Of a stretch of 28,319 nt of DNA, positions 15,843 through 23,257 are shown piece by piece. How positions within the stretch are numbered: position 1 is the stretch's first letter; each line of letters begins with the position of its first letter. Source of the DNA: JBAXEO01 sp964541375 (GTDB lineage: Bacteria > Actinomycetota > Coriobacteriia > Anaerosomatales > JAAXUF01); assembly GCA_964541375.1 (NCBI GenBank), contig CAZIPT010000026.1:1-28319 (forward strand), read 5' to 3'. Position numbers and translations under genes: made by a program. The notes beneath the pieces were generated by a model. The model was not told where the DNA came from. It saw only the letters and a program-made list of their open reading frames with translations, and searched no databases.

Positions 15843-17248
15843 AGCGCCTCGCCCTCTTCGCCGGAGTCTCCGGGTGCATCGACAGCGCACTCCTCGCCGA
15901 GAACTCCTTCGACGTTCTCGGCGAAGTCGTCCTCGATGAAAGCGACCTCCGGGTCGGCTGCAAGCGCACCCTCGAACTCGAACGCCTTGCCGGCAATCCT
16001 GACCTCGTCGCCGTCGAGCGCCCCGGCGTCCGACAGCGCCTTCTCGACGCCGGCCTTGGCCATCCGTTTCTGCAGGAACGCGATCGCCTCGTCGTTATTC
16101 CACTCGGTCATGATGACCATGCGCTCGACACCACGGCCCTTCACCTCGAACACGCCGCCGCCCAGGTTGTTCACCGTGAAGTCACGATCGCTCTTTGTCT
16201 CGTGCGTCCAGACGCGGCGCTCGCCGGCACCGGTATCGATGGCGGCGCTCCGAAGCTCGAACACCCTCTCGGCGACCGACCTCATCATGGGGTCGATGCC
16301 GTGCCCGGTGATCGCAGAGACCTCGAAGTAGGGAATGCCGGCCTCCTCGACGATTGCACGCAGTCGAACGGAGACATCGGCGGTTCCCTCCACGTCGATC
16401 TTGTTGCCGACGACGATCTGGGGGCGGTCGGCGAGCTCGGCCGCATGGAGCTTGAGTTCCAGATTGATCGCCTCGTAGTCCGCCAGCGGATCGCGCTGCT
16501 CGTAGCTTCCCGTGAGGTCCACCACGTGAATGATGAGCGCCGTGCGCTCGATGTGGCGCAGGAACTCATGACCCAGCCCCTTGCCTTCGCTCGCGCCTTC
16601 GATGAGCCCGGGTACGTCGGCGACGACGAACGAGCGCCCGCCCACGCGAGCGACTCCGAGGTTCGGGACGAGCGTGGTGAACGGATAGTCGGCGATCTTG
16701 GGCCGCGCCGCGCTCATGCGAGCGATGAGCGAGCTCTTGCCCACACTCGGCATGCCAACCAGCGCAGCGTCGGCGAGCAGCTTCATCTCCAGCTCGATCC
16801 AGCGCTCCTCGGCCGGTTCGCCAAGCTCAGCGAAGGCGGGCGCCCGGCGCGTGGGGGTCACGAAGTGGATGTTGCCTCGGCCACCGTACCCGCCCTGCGC
16901 CACGGGAAGTCGCTGCCCCTGCAAGGTGAGATCGCCCAGAATCTCTCCGGTCTCGGCATCTCTGACGATCGTGCCGAGCGGTACCTTGAGCACGATGTCC
17001 TCGCCGCCGGCGCCGTGGCGAATCTGGCCTTTGCCGTGCCGTCCGCGGTCGGCCTTGAAGTGATGCTTGAACCGGTAGTCGACGAGCGATGAGATTGCCG
17101 AATCGGCTTCAAGGACCACCGCCCCGCCGCGGCCACCATCCCCGCCGTCGGGACCGCCCTTGGGTACGTGCGCCTCGCGGCGGAACGACATACAGCCAGC
17201 ACCGCCGTCACCAGCCTTGACGTGTATCTTTACCTCGTCGATGAACAC
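15839..17248 (-). CDS. obgE: GTPase ObgE/CgtA
   Basis: Obg is an essential large-subunit assembly GTPase with links to the stringent response. The 469-residue product has the Gly-rich Obg fold at 1-159 (GGPDGGDGGRGGAVV) and the G domain from about 160 to 335. Its motifs are GMPSVGKSS (G1), DVPGLIEGA (G3), NKID (G4) and SAI (G5). The OCT domain follows at about 345-425 (RDFTVNNLGGGVFEVKGRGVE). The last 45 residues form a strongly acidic tail, longer than in E. coli Obg and of a kind seen in several lineages. G1 reads Pro-Ser where Pro-Asn is common. The start is GTG 17248. A strong hairpin separates it from rpmA, so it probably has its own promoter. Confidence 0.97.
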   Translation of the reverse strand: MFIDEVKIHVKAGDGGAGCMSFRREAHVPKGGPDGGDGGRGGAVVLEADSAISSLVDYRFKHHFKADRGRHGKGQIRHGAGGEDIVLKVPLGTIVRDAETGEILGDLTLQGQRLPVAQGGYGGRGNIHFVTPTRRAPAFAELGEPAEERWIELEMKLLADAALVGMPSVGKSSLIARMSAARPKIADYPFTTLVPNLGVARVGGRSFVVADVPGLIEGASEGKGLGHEFLRHIERTALIIHVVDLTGSYEQRDPLADYEAINLELKLHAAELADRPQIVVGNKIDVEGTADVSVRLRAIVEEAGIPYFEVSAITGHGIDPMMRSVAERVFELRSAAIDTGAGERRVWTHETKSDRDFTVNNLGGGVFEVKGRGVERMVIMTEWNNDEAIAFLQKRMAKAGVEKALSDAGALDGDEVRIAGKAFEFEGALAADPEVAFIEDDFAENVEGVLGEECAVDAPGDSGEEGEAL

Positions 17249-17284
17249 GTTTGGTTGCTCGCTTCCATAGGGGCGCGCACGCCC

Positions 17285-17290
17285 ATTCTA
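17285..17290 (-). promoter_or_regulatory. Candidate -10 box for the obgE-proBA-nadD operon
   Basis: Minus-strand TAGAAT lies about 37 nt before the obgE start and directly after the rpmA hairpin, where a new transcript should begin. No -35 box is visible, because that position falls in the GC-only hairpin arm. A promoter needing an activator or read-through remains possible. Confidence 0.3.
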
Positions 17291-17296
17291 TACGAA

Positions 17297-17332
17297 CGAG
17301 CCCCCCGCACCGGGAAGGGTGCGGGGGGCTCG
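17297..17332 (-). terminator. Perfect 15-bp GC hairpin after rpmA
   Basis: Positions 17297-17311 pair with 17318-17332 without a mismatch around a GGGAAG loop; the stem is nearly all G-C with a run of six C facing six G. It starts 33 nt after the rpmA stop on the minus strand. No T-run follows on either strand, so if it terminates it does so without the classical U-tract. A pause site or RNA 3'-end stabiliser for rplU-rpmA is an alternative. Confidence 0.65.
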
Positions 17333-17365
17333 CGATGTCATTCTTGCGAGTGCAGTGAACCCTGT

Positions 17366-17620
17366 TTATGCCTCGAACGGTCGCACGTGAGCGCGACGCT
17401 TCAGTCCGCGGGTGAAGTCGACCGTGCCGTCACACATGGCGAACAGCGTGTCGTCGCCACCGCGACCGACGTTGTCTCCGGGGTGGATATGCGTACCGCG
17501 CTGCCGAACGATGATCGTGCCCGCGGTGACCTCCTGGCCGGCGAAACGCTTCACGCCAAGACGCTTCGAGCGTGAATCGCGTCCATTCTTTGTGGAGCCG
17601 AGGCCTTTCTTATGAGCCAT
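17366..17620 (-). CDS. rpmA: 50S ribosomal protein L27
   Basis: L27 reaches toward the peptidyl-transferase centre with its N-terminal arm. The 84-residue product begins MAHKKGLGSTKNGRDS, so the functional N-terminus is encoded directly. The Firmicutes-type cleaved extension is absent, and no prp protease gene is present. The core FAGQEVTAGTIIVRQRGTHIHPG is standard. A tight AGGCAGGG site lies before ATG 17620, and the rplU stop is 14 nt upstream. Confidence 0.98.
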   Translation of the reverse strand: MAHKKGLGSTKNGRDSRSKRLGVKRFAGQEVTAGTIIVRQRGTHIHPGDNVGRGGDDTLFAMCDGTVDFTRGLKRRAHVRPFEA

Positions 17621-17634
17621 TCTCGATCCCTGCC

Positions 17635-18039
17635 TTAGTCATTCTGGGCGGCTTCGACCGTCTCAGCGACGGGCTCAACCGGCTCGGCGGTCTTCTTCTT
17701 GCGAGGTGCGGCTTTCTTGGCCGGAGCGGCCTCGGCGACAACATCGGTGATGCGCACCTTGGTGAGCTCCTGGCGGTGACCCTTCAGACGCTTGTAGCCT
17801 TTGCGCTTCTTGAACTTGAAGATGATGGCCTTGTCGCCCTTGAAGTGCTCGACGACCTCTCCTGAAACCTTAGCTGCAGCGAGCAGAGCAGGATCGACGA
17901 CGATGGTGTCCTCGTCGGCTAGGAAGATGACGTCGAAGGTCACGCTCTCGCCCACGGGGGCCACGAGCTTCTCAACGGTTACGACATCGCCTACTGCGAC
18001 CTTGACCTGCTTGCCGCCGGTGGCAACGATTGCGTACAT
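17635..18039 (-). CDS. rplU: 50S ribosomal protein L21 with a C-terminal tail
   Basis: L21 binds 23S rRNA in the large subunit. The 134-residue product begins MYAIVATGGKQVKVAVGD, the family signature, and has FKRRKGYKRLKGHRQ-like sequence (FKKRKGYKRLKGHRQELT) near residue 90. The core ends around residue 102; a further 30 residues rich in Ala, Lys, Pro and Glu form a low-complexity tail seen in some actinobacterial L21 proteins. ATG 18039 has GGAAGG 7 nt upstream; the longer frame to 18123 is upstream leader and promoter DNA. rpmA follows 14 nt after the stop. Confidence 0.97.
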   Translation of the reverse strand: MYAIVATGGKQVKVAVGDVVTVEKLVAPVGESVTFDVIFLADEDTIVVDPALLAAAKVSGEVVEHFKGDKAIIFKFKKRKGYKRLKGHRQELTKVRITDVVAEAAPAKKAAPRKKKTAEPVEPVAETVEAAQND

Positions 18040-18076
18040 GCGTAAACCTTCCACTCGTATCAATGCGCGAGGAGAT

Positions 18077-18105
18077 ATGCTAGCAGGGACGATGCAGAGC
18101 GTCAA
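18077..18105 (-). promoter_or_regulatory. Promoter of rplU-rpmA
   Basis: The minus strand carries TTGACG (18105-18100), a 17-nt spacer, and TAGCAT (18082-18077). Predicted initiation near 18070 leaves a leader of about 31 nt, too short for an elaborate L21 leader RNA. It lies in the 114-nt gap after rng. The -35 box is 5 of 6 to consensus. Confidence 0.7.
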
Positions 18106-18153
18106 CGCGCGGACTCTGTACAACGGCGCCGGGCGTATCCACCCACTCCAACC

Positions 18154-19641
18154 CTACTCGAACGCACGCCGGAGCAGACCTGTGCGCCCTTCGATGAGAA
18201 TCCGCACTTCGGTGGGGCCAGCTTCCTCGTCGGCCACGATCGAGACCTGCCTCCCGGTCTCGGCACGCAGCGATGCCGCCGTGTTCAGGCCAGGCGCCGT
18301 GACCAACTCATACGTCTGCGGGTTCAGGCCAAAGAGGTACGCGTTGGACTTTCCGGTGCGAAGAATCTCGCGCATTCTGCGTTCGACAGCGATCCGCCGC
18401 GTGGTACGGGACACGACTCTGCCCTCTCCCCCGCAGCACTCACAGGGCTCGGTCAGCACGCCATAGAGTCCGTCGGTGACGTTCTTGCGCGTGATCTCTA
18501 CCAGGCCGAGCCGCGACACATCGCTCATCCGCGTCCGGGTGCGGTCGTGGTCCAAAGACTTGGAGAGCCGGTCGAGGAGCATCGTCTTGTGAGCCGAATC
18601 CTCCATGTCGATGAAGTCGATCACGATGATTCCGCCTATGTCGCGAAGGCGCAGCTGCCGCACGGTTTCATCGGCGGCTTCCAGATTCGTTCGCACGATC
18701 GTCTCTTCGAGGCTCTTCTTGCCGACGAACTTGCCGGTATTCACGTCTACGGCGGTAAGCGCCTCGGTCTTGTCGATGGTAAGGTATCCGCCGCTGGGCA
18801 GGGCCACCGTGCGGCGTAGAGCCGAGTCGATAGTGGGCTGCAGATCGTACGACTCAAACAACGACGTCCTGTCCTTGTAGAGCTGTACCTTGCGCAGCAG
18901 TTCCGGCGAGGTCTTCTTCATGAACGAGACGACCTTGTCGAAGGTCGCCTTGTCATCGATCACCAGCCGGCGGAAGTCCTCGGCGAACACGTCTCTGACC
19001 AGGCGTAGCGCGAGGTCCATCTCCGTGTAGATGACCTCGGGAGCGAGAGCCTCCGTGGACTGATGGTTCACGCGTTTCCACAGCCGAAGCAGGAACTCGA
19101 GGTCGGTCTGCAGATCGCGCTCGGACGCGCCGGCAGCGACCGTACGCACGATCACGCCCATCTTGGGTGGGACGTAGCGCGAGATGATCGCGTGGAGCCG
19201 GTCCCGCTCGGCATCCGGCACCTTCTTCGAGACCCCGACGAACTCCGAGAAGGGCATGAGCACTAGGAAGCGCCCCGGGAGGGTGATCTCAGTGGTGACT
19301 CGCGCGCCCTTGGTCCCCATAGGATCCTTGGTGACCTGCACCATCACCTGCTGGCCGGGTTTGAGGAGCGACTGAATGTCGCGCCGGGGAAGGCCTTCGA
19401 GCCCCTCAGGCGAGACCACCTCATCCACGTAGAGGAAGGTGTTCTTCTCGAGCCCGATGTCAACGAAGGCGGCCTGCATACCAGGCAGAACATCGGACAC
19501 CTTGCCGAGGTACACGTTGCCGACAACGCTGCGTTTGGGCCGTTCTATGTAGAGCTCGACGAGTTCGCGGTCCTCGATGATCGCAACACGCGTCTCATTC
19601 GTATCATGCGAGATGAGCATCTCGCAGTCTGTACCCGCCAC
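18154..19641 (-). CDS. rng: Ribonuclease G (RNase E/G family)
   Basis: RNase G is a single-strand endonuclease that processes rRNA and mRNA. From GTG 19641 the product is 495 aa, the short RNase G form without the RNase E scaffold tail. It has an S1-type RNA-binding domain at about 40-125 (SVVGNVYLGKVSDVLPGMQAAFVDIG), and the catalytic core with ALTAVDVNTGKF and GGIIVIDFIDMED holding the magnesium aspartates. A Zn-link motif CECCGG follows near residue 410. GGGAG lies 10 nt before GTG 19641; ATG 19620 would give the canonical short N-terminus MLISHDTNETRVA and is the main alternative. It follows TIGR03936 by 16 nt, an association also seen in Clostridia. Confidence 0.95.
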   Translation of the reverse strand: MAGTDCEMLISHDTNETRVAIIEDRELVELYIERPKRSVVGNVYLGKVSDVLPGMQAAFVDIGLEKNTFLYVDEVVSPEGLEGLPRRDIQSLLKPGQQVMVQVTKDPMGTKGARVTTEITLPGRFLVLMPFSEFVGVSKKVPDAERDRLHAIISRYVPPKMGVIVRTVAAGASERDLQTDLEFLLRLWKRVNHQSTEALAPEVIYTEMDLALRLVRDVFAEDFRRLVIDDKATFDKVVSFMKKTSPELLRKVQLYKDRTSLFESYDLQPTIDSALRRTVALPSGGYLTIDKTEALTAVDVNTGKFVGKKSLEETIVRTNLEAADETVRQLRLRDIGGIIVIDFIDMEDSAHKTMLLDRLSKSLDHDRTRTRMSDVSRLGLVEITRKNVTDGLYGVLTEPCECCGGEGRVVSRTTRRIAVERRMREILRTGKSNAYLFGLNPQTYELVTAPGLNTAASLRAETGRQVSIVADEEAGPTEVRILIEGRTGLLRRAFE

Positions 19642-19657
19642 TGAAACACATCTCCCG

Positions 19658-20350
19658 TCACACGGGACGCGCCCAGCTCCCCTCAGAGGTTTCGATGAAG
19701 GTGTCTGTGCGCGCCGTGTGCGCGACGGTCGCATCGAGCGATGCGTGACTCAGGGCCTGCGACACGAGCACCTCAGGGCGGAGGGACCCCTCGGGTCCCA
19801 TGCGGACAGCGATCTCAACCTCGGATCCGCCGTCCTTGTCCCCGACACACGCCTCTTTCGGGAGGCTATGCGTCAGATCGAAAACCTTGTCTTTGCCCTT
19901 GCGCTGCACGGTGAGACTACCTGAGCCTACGAGGCTCTCAAGCGCCGTCCGCACCTGACTGGCCTTTGACTCCTTTCCGGTCACCGTCACCCGGTAGACC
20001 GCAATCGTGATGGCAGCGCCCAGAGACGGGTCGCTGTCAGGAACGTACCCAACTTCGATCGGGGCGAGGTCGTGGGGAGTGGAATCTCGCAGACTCGCCA
20101 GAACCTCGCTTGCCTCAGTGTAGCGCGTTAGCCACACATCGTAGTACTCGTTGTCGCCGGCGGTTCCCACCGGGAGCGCGGGGCCGAACGCCGCCTTCAT
20201 ATGCGGATTGAACCCCTGTGTGACGGCGTAGTTCAGCCCGGCGCGCCGCACGGAACGCTCCAGCGCATGAATCAGCTCCAGATGCGAGAGCCACCGCAGA
20301 CGCCCCGCCTTCGTGTAGCGAACCCTGAGTCGGAACTCGCCGCTAGCCAC
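19658..20350 (-). CDS. TIGR03936/DUF2344 radical SAM-linked protein
   Basis: This 230-residue protein belongs to a family of unknown function that is either fused to or encoded next to the TIGR03960 radical SAM protein. Family features are FRLRVRYTKAGRLRWLSHLELIHALERSVRRAGL at the start and GFNPHMKAAFGPALPVG near residue 45-62. No catalytic motif or membrane helix stands out. Its GTG at 20350 overlaps the TIGR03960 stop by 8 nt, so the two are translated together, and rng follows by 16 nt. I infer that it presents a substrate, perhaps an RNA, to the radical SAM partner; this is not established by the sequence. Confidence 0.9.
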   Translation of the reverse strand: MASGEFRLRVRYTKAGRLRWLSHLELIHALERSVRRAGLNYAVTQGFNPHMKAAFGPALPVGTAGDNEYYDVWLTRYTEASEVLASLRDSTPHDLAPIEVGYVPDSDPSLGAAITIAVYRVTVTGKESKASQVRTALESLVGSGSLTVQRKGKDKVFDLTHSLPKEACVGDKDGGSEVEIAVRMGPEGSLRPEVLVSQALSHASLDATVAHTARTDTFIETSEGSWARPV

Positions 20351-22208
20351 GTGACGCTCCAGCCAGCGCTATGTCGACGCCCAGGTCACCGCATACGTCG
20401 CAGCCGGTGCACCCCGAGAAGCTGCAGTCGGGCGTCACCGCCCCTTGGAGCGCACGGTCCCTCTCGGCTGCCAGGTACGTGCGGGTCACGCCTGCCGAGA
20501 GGTGGTCCCAGGGCAGCGCCTCATCGACAGAGCGTGTTCGGCCGATGATCTCGGCCGGGTCGACGCCGTTCTCGGCGAGAGCGTCGAGCCACGTCTGTAG
20601 TCGGAAGCACTCGGACCACGCGTCGAAGCGGGCTCCGGCGCGCCACGCGGTCTCGATGACGTCGGCAAGATCACGACCGCCGCGCGCCATCACCCCCTCG
20701 AGGAATGAGACGTCGGAGTCGTGCCAATGCAGCTCAACGCCTTTGCGCGGAACAGCCTCGCGGAGCAGCGTCTGGCGGCGGCGCACCTCATCGAGCGGGA
20801 TCTGAACCTCCCACTGGAACGGCGTGTGGGCTTTGGGGATGAACGTCGATACCGAGACGGCCACACGGACGGAGCCGCGCGCGTTGGGCGGAGTCGCTGC
20901 CTTTGCGACGGCGAGCACGCGCGTCACGAGCTGCCCGATGCCCGCGATGTCGGCGTCGGTCTCCGTGGGCAGGCCGATCATGAAGTACAGCTTGACCCGC
21001 CGCCATCCTGCTTCGAAAGCCCGCTGCACGCTGCCGAGAAGATCGTCCTCGGACACGTTCTTGTTCACCACGTCGCGCATGCGCTGCGTCCCGGCCTCGG
21101 GCGCGAAGGTCAACCCGCTCTTCTTGCCCCCCGCCGAGACAAGCCGCGCCATCTCGACACCGAACGCGTCGACACGCAACGACGGGAGCGACACCGACAC
21201 GCCGGTGCCGGACAGTCGCTTTGAGAGTCTACGGAGCACCTCTTCAAGCTGGCTGTGATCGGTCGTCGAAAGCGACGTCAGTGAGATCTCGTCGTAACCG
21301 GTGCACGAGAGCCCCGCCAGTGATGCACGGACGATCGAGTCGGCCGAGCGTTCGCGAACAGGGCGGTAGACCATCCCTGCCTGGCAGAATCGGCATCCTC
21401 GCGTGCAGCCGCGGAGGACCTCGACGCCGAAGCGATCGTGCACGACGTCCATGAACGGCACGACCCCGCACGTGGGGGGCGCCACCGCATCGAAATCGGC
21501 GACCACTCGCTTCACGACCGCGGCAGGTGCCTTGCCGATAGCCTCGATTCCGGCGAAGTCCCCATCCGCCCGACGTTCACGGTAGAGCGCCGGGACGTAG
21601 ACGCCGGTGATGCGCGACATCCGCTCGAGCGTCTCGGCGCGAGAACAGCCGTCACGGATGGCGGCCCGATGCACGTCAACGATCTCGGCAACAGCCTCTT
21701 CACCTTCGCCGAGAAGGATCGCATCGAAGAACGCCGCGACGGGTTCCGGATTGAACGCGCTGGGACCTCCGCCGACCACTAGCGGATCGCAATCATCACG
21801 ATCGGCAGCACGCAACGGGATTCCGGCAAGGTCGAGCGTTTCCAGTACGTTGCTGTAGCTCAGTTCATACGGCAGCGTGATGCCCACCAGGTCGAAGTCG
21901 GCGACCGGCGCGCACGATTCGAGCGAGAAGAGCGGGACGCCCGCTTCGCGCATGAGCGCACTCATGTCCAGCCAAGGGAGATAGGCGCGCTCCGCCGCGA
22001 CGTCGGGAAGCGCGTTCAGGATCGAGTAGAGGATGGCGATGGCCTGGTTGGCCTGGCCTATCTCGTACGTGTCTGGGTACACGAGTGCTGCGCGGTAGTC
22101 GGCGACGGTGTCGTGGGACGCTCCCCACTCCCGATCAACGTAGCGAGCAGGCCGCTCGACGCGGCCGAGAAGCGGCTCTATGCGCGGCCACAGATCGGCC
22201 GGGGTCAC
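20343..22208 (-). CDS. TIGR03960 B12-binding-domain radical SAM protein
   Basis: The 621-residue product is a putative iron-sulphur radical SAM enzyme. An N-terminal cobalamin-binding-like Rossmann region covers about 35-200 (DLVGITLPYELSYSNVLETL, then VVGGGPSAFNPEPVA). The radical SAM motif CxxxCxxC is C268, C272, C275 in RGCTRGCRFCQAG. SAM-barrel sequence follows (GLTFAPEAGTQRMRDVVNKN, VKLYFMIGLPTETD). The C-terminal end carries CSFSGCTGCDVCG, which suggests a second cluster. The reaction is unknown. GTG 22208 overlaps the DUF697 TGA by 4 nt; its stop overlaps the TIGR03936 start by 8 nt. The pair sits in the mre/rodA operon just ahead of RNase G. Confidence 0.93.
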   Translation of the reverse strand: MTPADLWPRIEPLLGRVERPARYVDREWGASHDTVADYRAALVYPDTYEIGQANQAIAILYSILNALPDVAAERAYLPWLDMSALMREAGVPLFSLESCAPVADFDLVGITLPYELSYSNVLETLDLAGIPLRAADRDDCDPLVVGGGPSAFNPEPVAAFFDAILLGEGEEAVAEIVDVHRAAIRDGCSRAETLERMSRITGVYVPALYRERRADGDFAGIEAIGKAPAAVVKRVVADFDAVAPPTCGVVPFMDVVHDRFGVEVLRGCTRGCRFCQAGMVYRPVRERSADSIVRASLAGLSCTGYDEISLTSLSTTDHSQLEEVLRRLSKRLSGTGVSVSLPSLRVDAFGVEMARLVSAGGKKSGLTFAPEAGTQRMRDVVNKNVSEDDLLGSVQRAFEAGWRRVKLYFMIGLPTETDADIAGIGQLVTRVLAVAKAATPPNARGSVRVAVSVSTFIPKAHTPFQWEVQIPLDEVRRRQTLLREAVPRKGVELHWHDSDVSFLEGVMARGGRDLADVIETAWRAGARFDAWSECFRLQTWLDALAENGVDPAEIIGRTRSVDEALPWDHLSAGVTRTYLAAERDRALQGAVTPDCSFSGCTGCDVCGDLGVDIALAGASRG

Positions 22209-23239
22209 GTAAGTCCGGCCCCGTCCTGGGCCGGAACTGCCGACGGCGGCTGCGGCGCGGGAGGCAAGGCGGGCTCGGCCTGCGCGATGCCTGGCACGTC
22301 CGAGACGACCACGTAGCCGTTGGCCGGCAGGATCTCGTCGGCGGATCCTCTACGCCCTGAACGCGCCTGAGCTGCGGCGATGGTGCGGTCACGCGCCTCC
22401 TTGACCCTGGCGGCAAGCGCACCGATCTCGCCGCCGGCCTCGAAGTGTTCCAGGGCTGCATATCCCATCGCCATCGTTCCGGAGTAGCCGATACCAGCCT
22501 TCACGGCCCAGCCAAAGCCAGGAATCAGAGTCAGGACCTGCCGAGCCACAGCGCGAAGGGCGAAGCCTCCCCCAAGAACCACGGCAAGCTCCTTGATCCT
22601 CTCGGCGCCCAGTGGTTGTCCGTAGGCCGCTGCGATCTGGAGAACCATCTTGGCCTGGTTGGCGGTCATGATGGGCAGGTCGGCGCCGGGGATGACCGCC
22701 ACCAGCCCGACGACTCCGTTCTGGAACGAGGTTGCCTTGATGGCCTCCTCGGCGACCGCCCGCCGCATGAACGCGAAGTTGGTCGCCATGGCAAGACGCT
22801 TGCCGCTGATCCGCTCGACGAGCCACCGGCCCAGGGCATACACAACGGCATCGGGCTCGGCGTCGGCCACCGTGTCGAGCAGCGGGTGCGACAGCCGCAG
22901 TGAGACGGTGTCGGCACCCTGATCAAGCGCGAGTACCACGGTGGGCACGAACTTGTCCCTGGCCGAGGCAAGCGATGGCTCGAGCGTGTGACCGGCACCC
23001 ACCAGTCCGATCACGGCGTCGACAGTCGGGTCGATGATCAGCGTCTCGCCGGGAGCGCACGCCTCGACGTGGATGCGAGCGCCCGAAGTCTGCGGTCGCA
23101 GCGCCTCGCGAACCGCCTCGACGAGTGTGTCGGGCGCCTCGACGTCGACGAACACGGCGATGCGGACCGGCTGTTCACGGTCCTCGGTCAGCCGCGTACG
23201 CGAACGAAGCAGATCGCCAACATCAACTGGAAGTCTCAT
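22205..23239 (-). CDS. DUF697 (YcjF-like) membrane-associated protein
   Basis: DUF697 proteins are poorly understood membrane proteins, often joined to a GTPase domain. The 344-residue product has a soluble alpha/beta-looking N-terminal half (VRIAVFVDVEAPDTLVEAV, VDAVIGLVGAG, FVPTVVLALDQGA). The DUF697 region is at about 175-270 (VVGLVAVIPGADLPIMTANQAKM, then LIPGFGWAVKAGIGYSGTMAMGYAAL), with two hydrophobic segments. The tail is Pro/Ala-rich. No P-loop (GxxxxGKS/T) is present in the N-terminal half, so it is not a standard GTPase, although the fold may be related. ATG 23239 has GAGGGG 5 nt upstream. It lies 18 nt after rodA and overlaps the radical SAM gene by 4 nt. A role in cell envelope growth is inferred from position only. 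Confidence 0.85.
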   Translation of the reverse strand: MRLPVDVGDLLRSRTRLTEDREQPVRIAVFVDVEAPDTLVEAVREALRPQTSGARIHVEACAPGETLIIDPTVDAVIGLVGAGHTLEPSLASARDKFVPTVVLALDQGADTVSLRLSHPLLDTVADAEPDAVVYALGRWLVERISGKRLAMATNFAFMRRAVAEEAIKATSFQNGVVGLVAVIPGADLPIMTANQAKMVLQIAAAYGQPLGAERIKELAVVLGGGFALRAVARQVLTLIPGFGWAVKAGIGYSGTMAMGYAALEHFEAGGEIGALAARVKEARDRTIAAAQARSGRRGSADEILPANGYVVVSDVPGIAQAEPALPPAPQPPSAVPAQDGAGLT

Positions 23240-23257
23240 CAGGTCCCCTCGAAAGAG

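Noticed and set aside
14392..15939. 515-residue plus-strand open frame, and the 469-residue one at 13479-14888
   Set aside because: Both lie opposite proA and proB; composition is Ser/Arg-rich or Asp/His-rich and no domain is visible.
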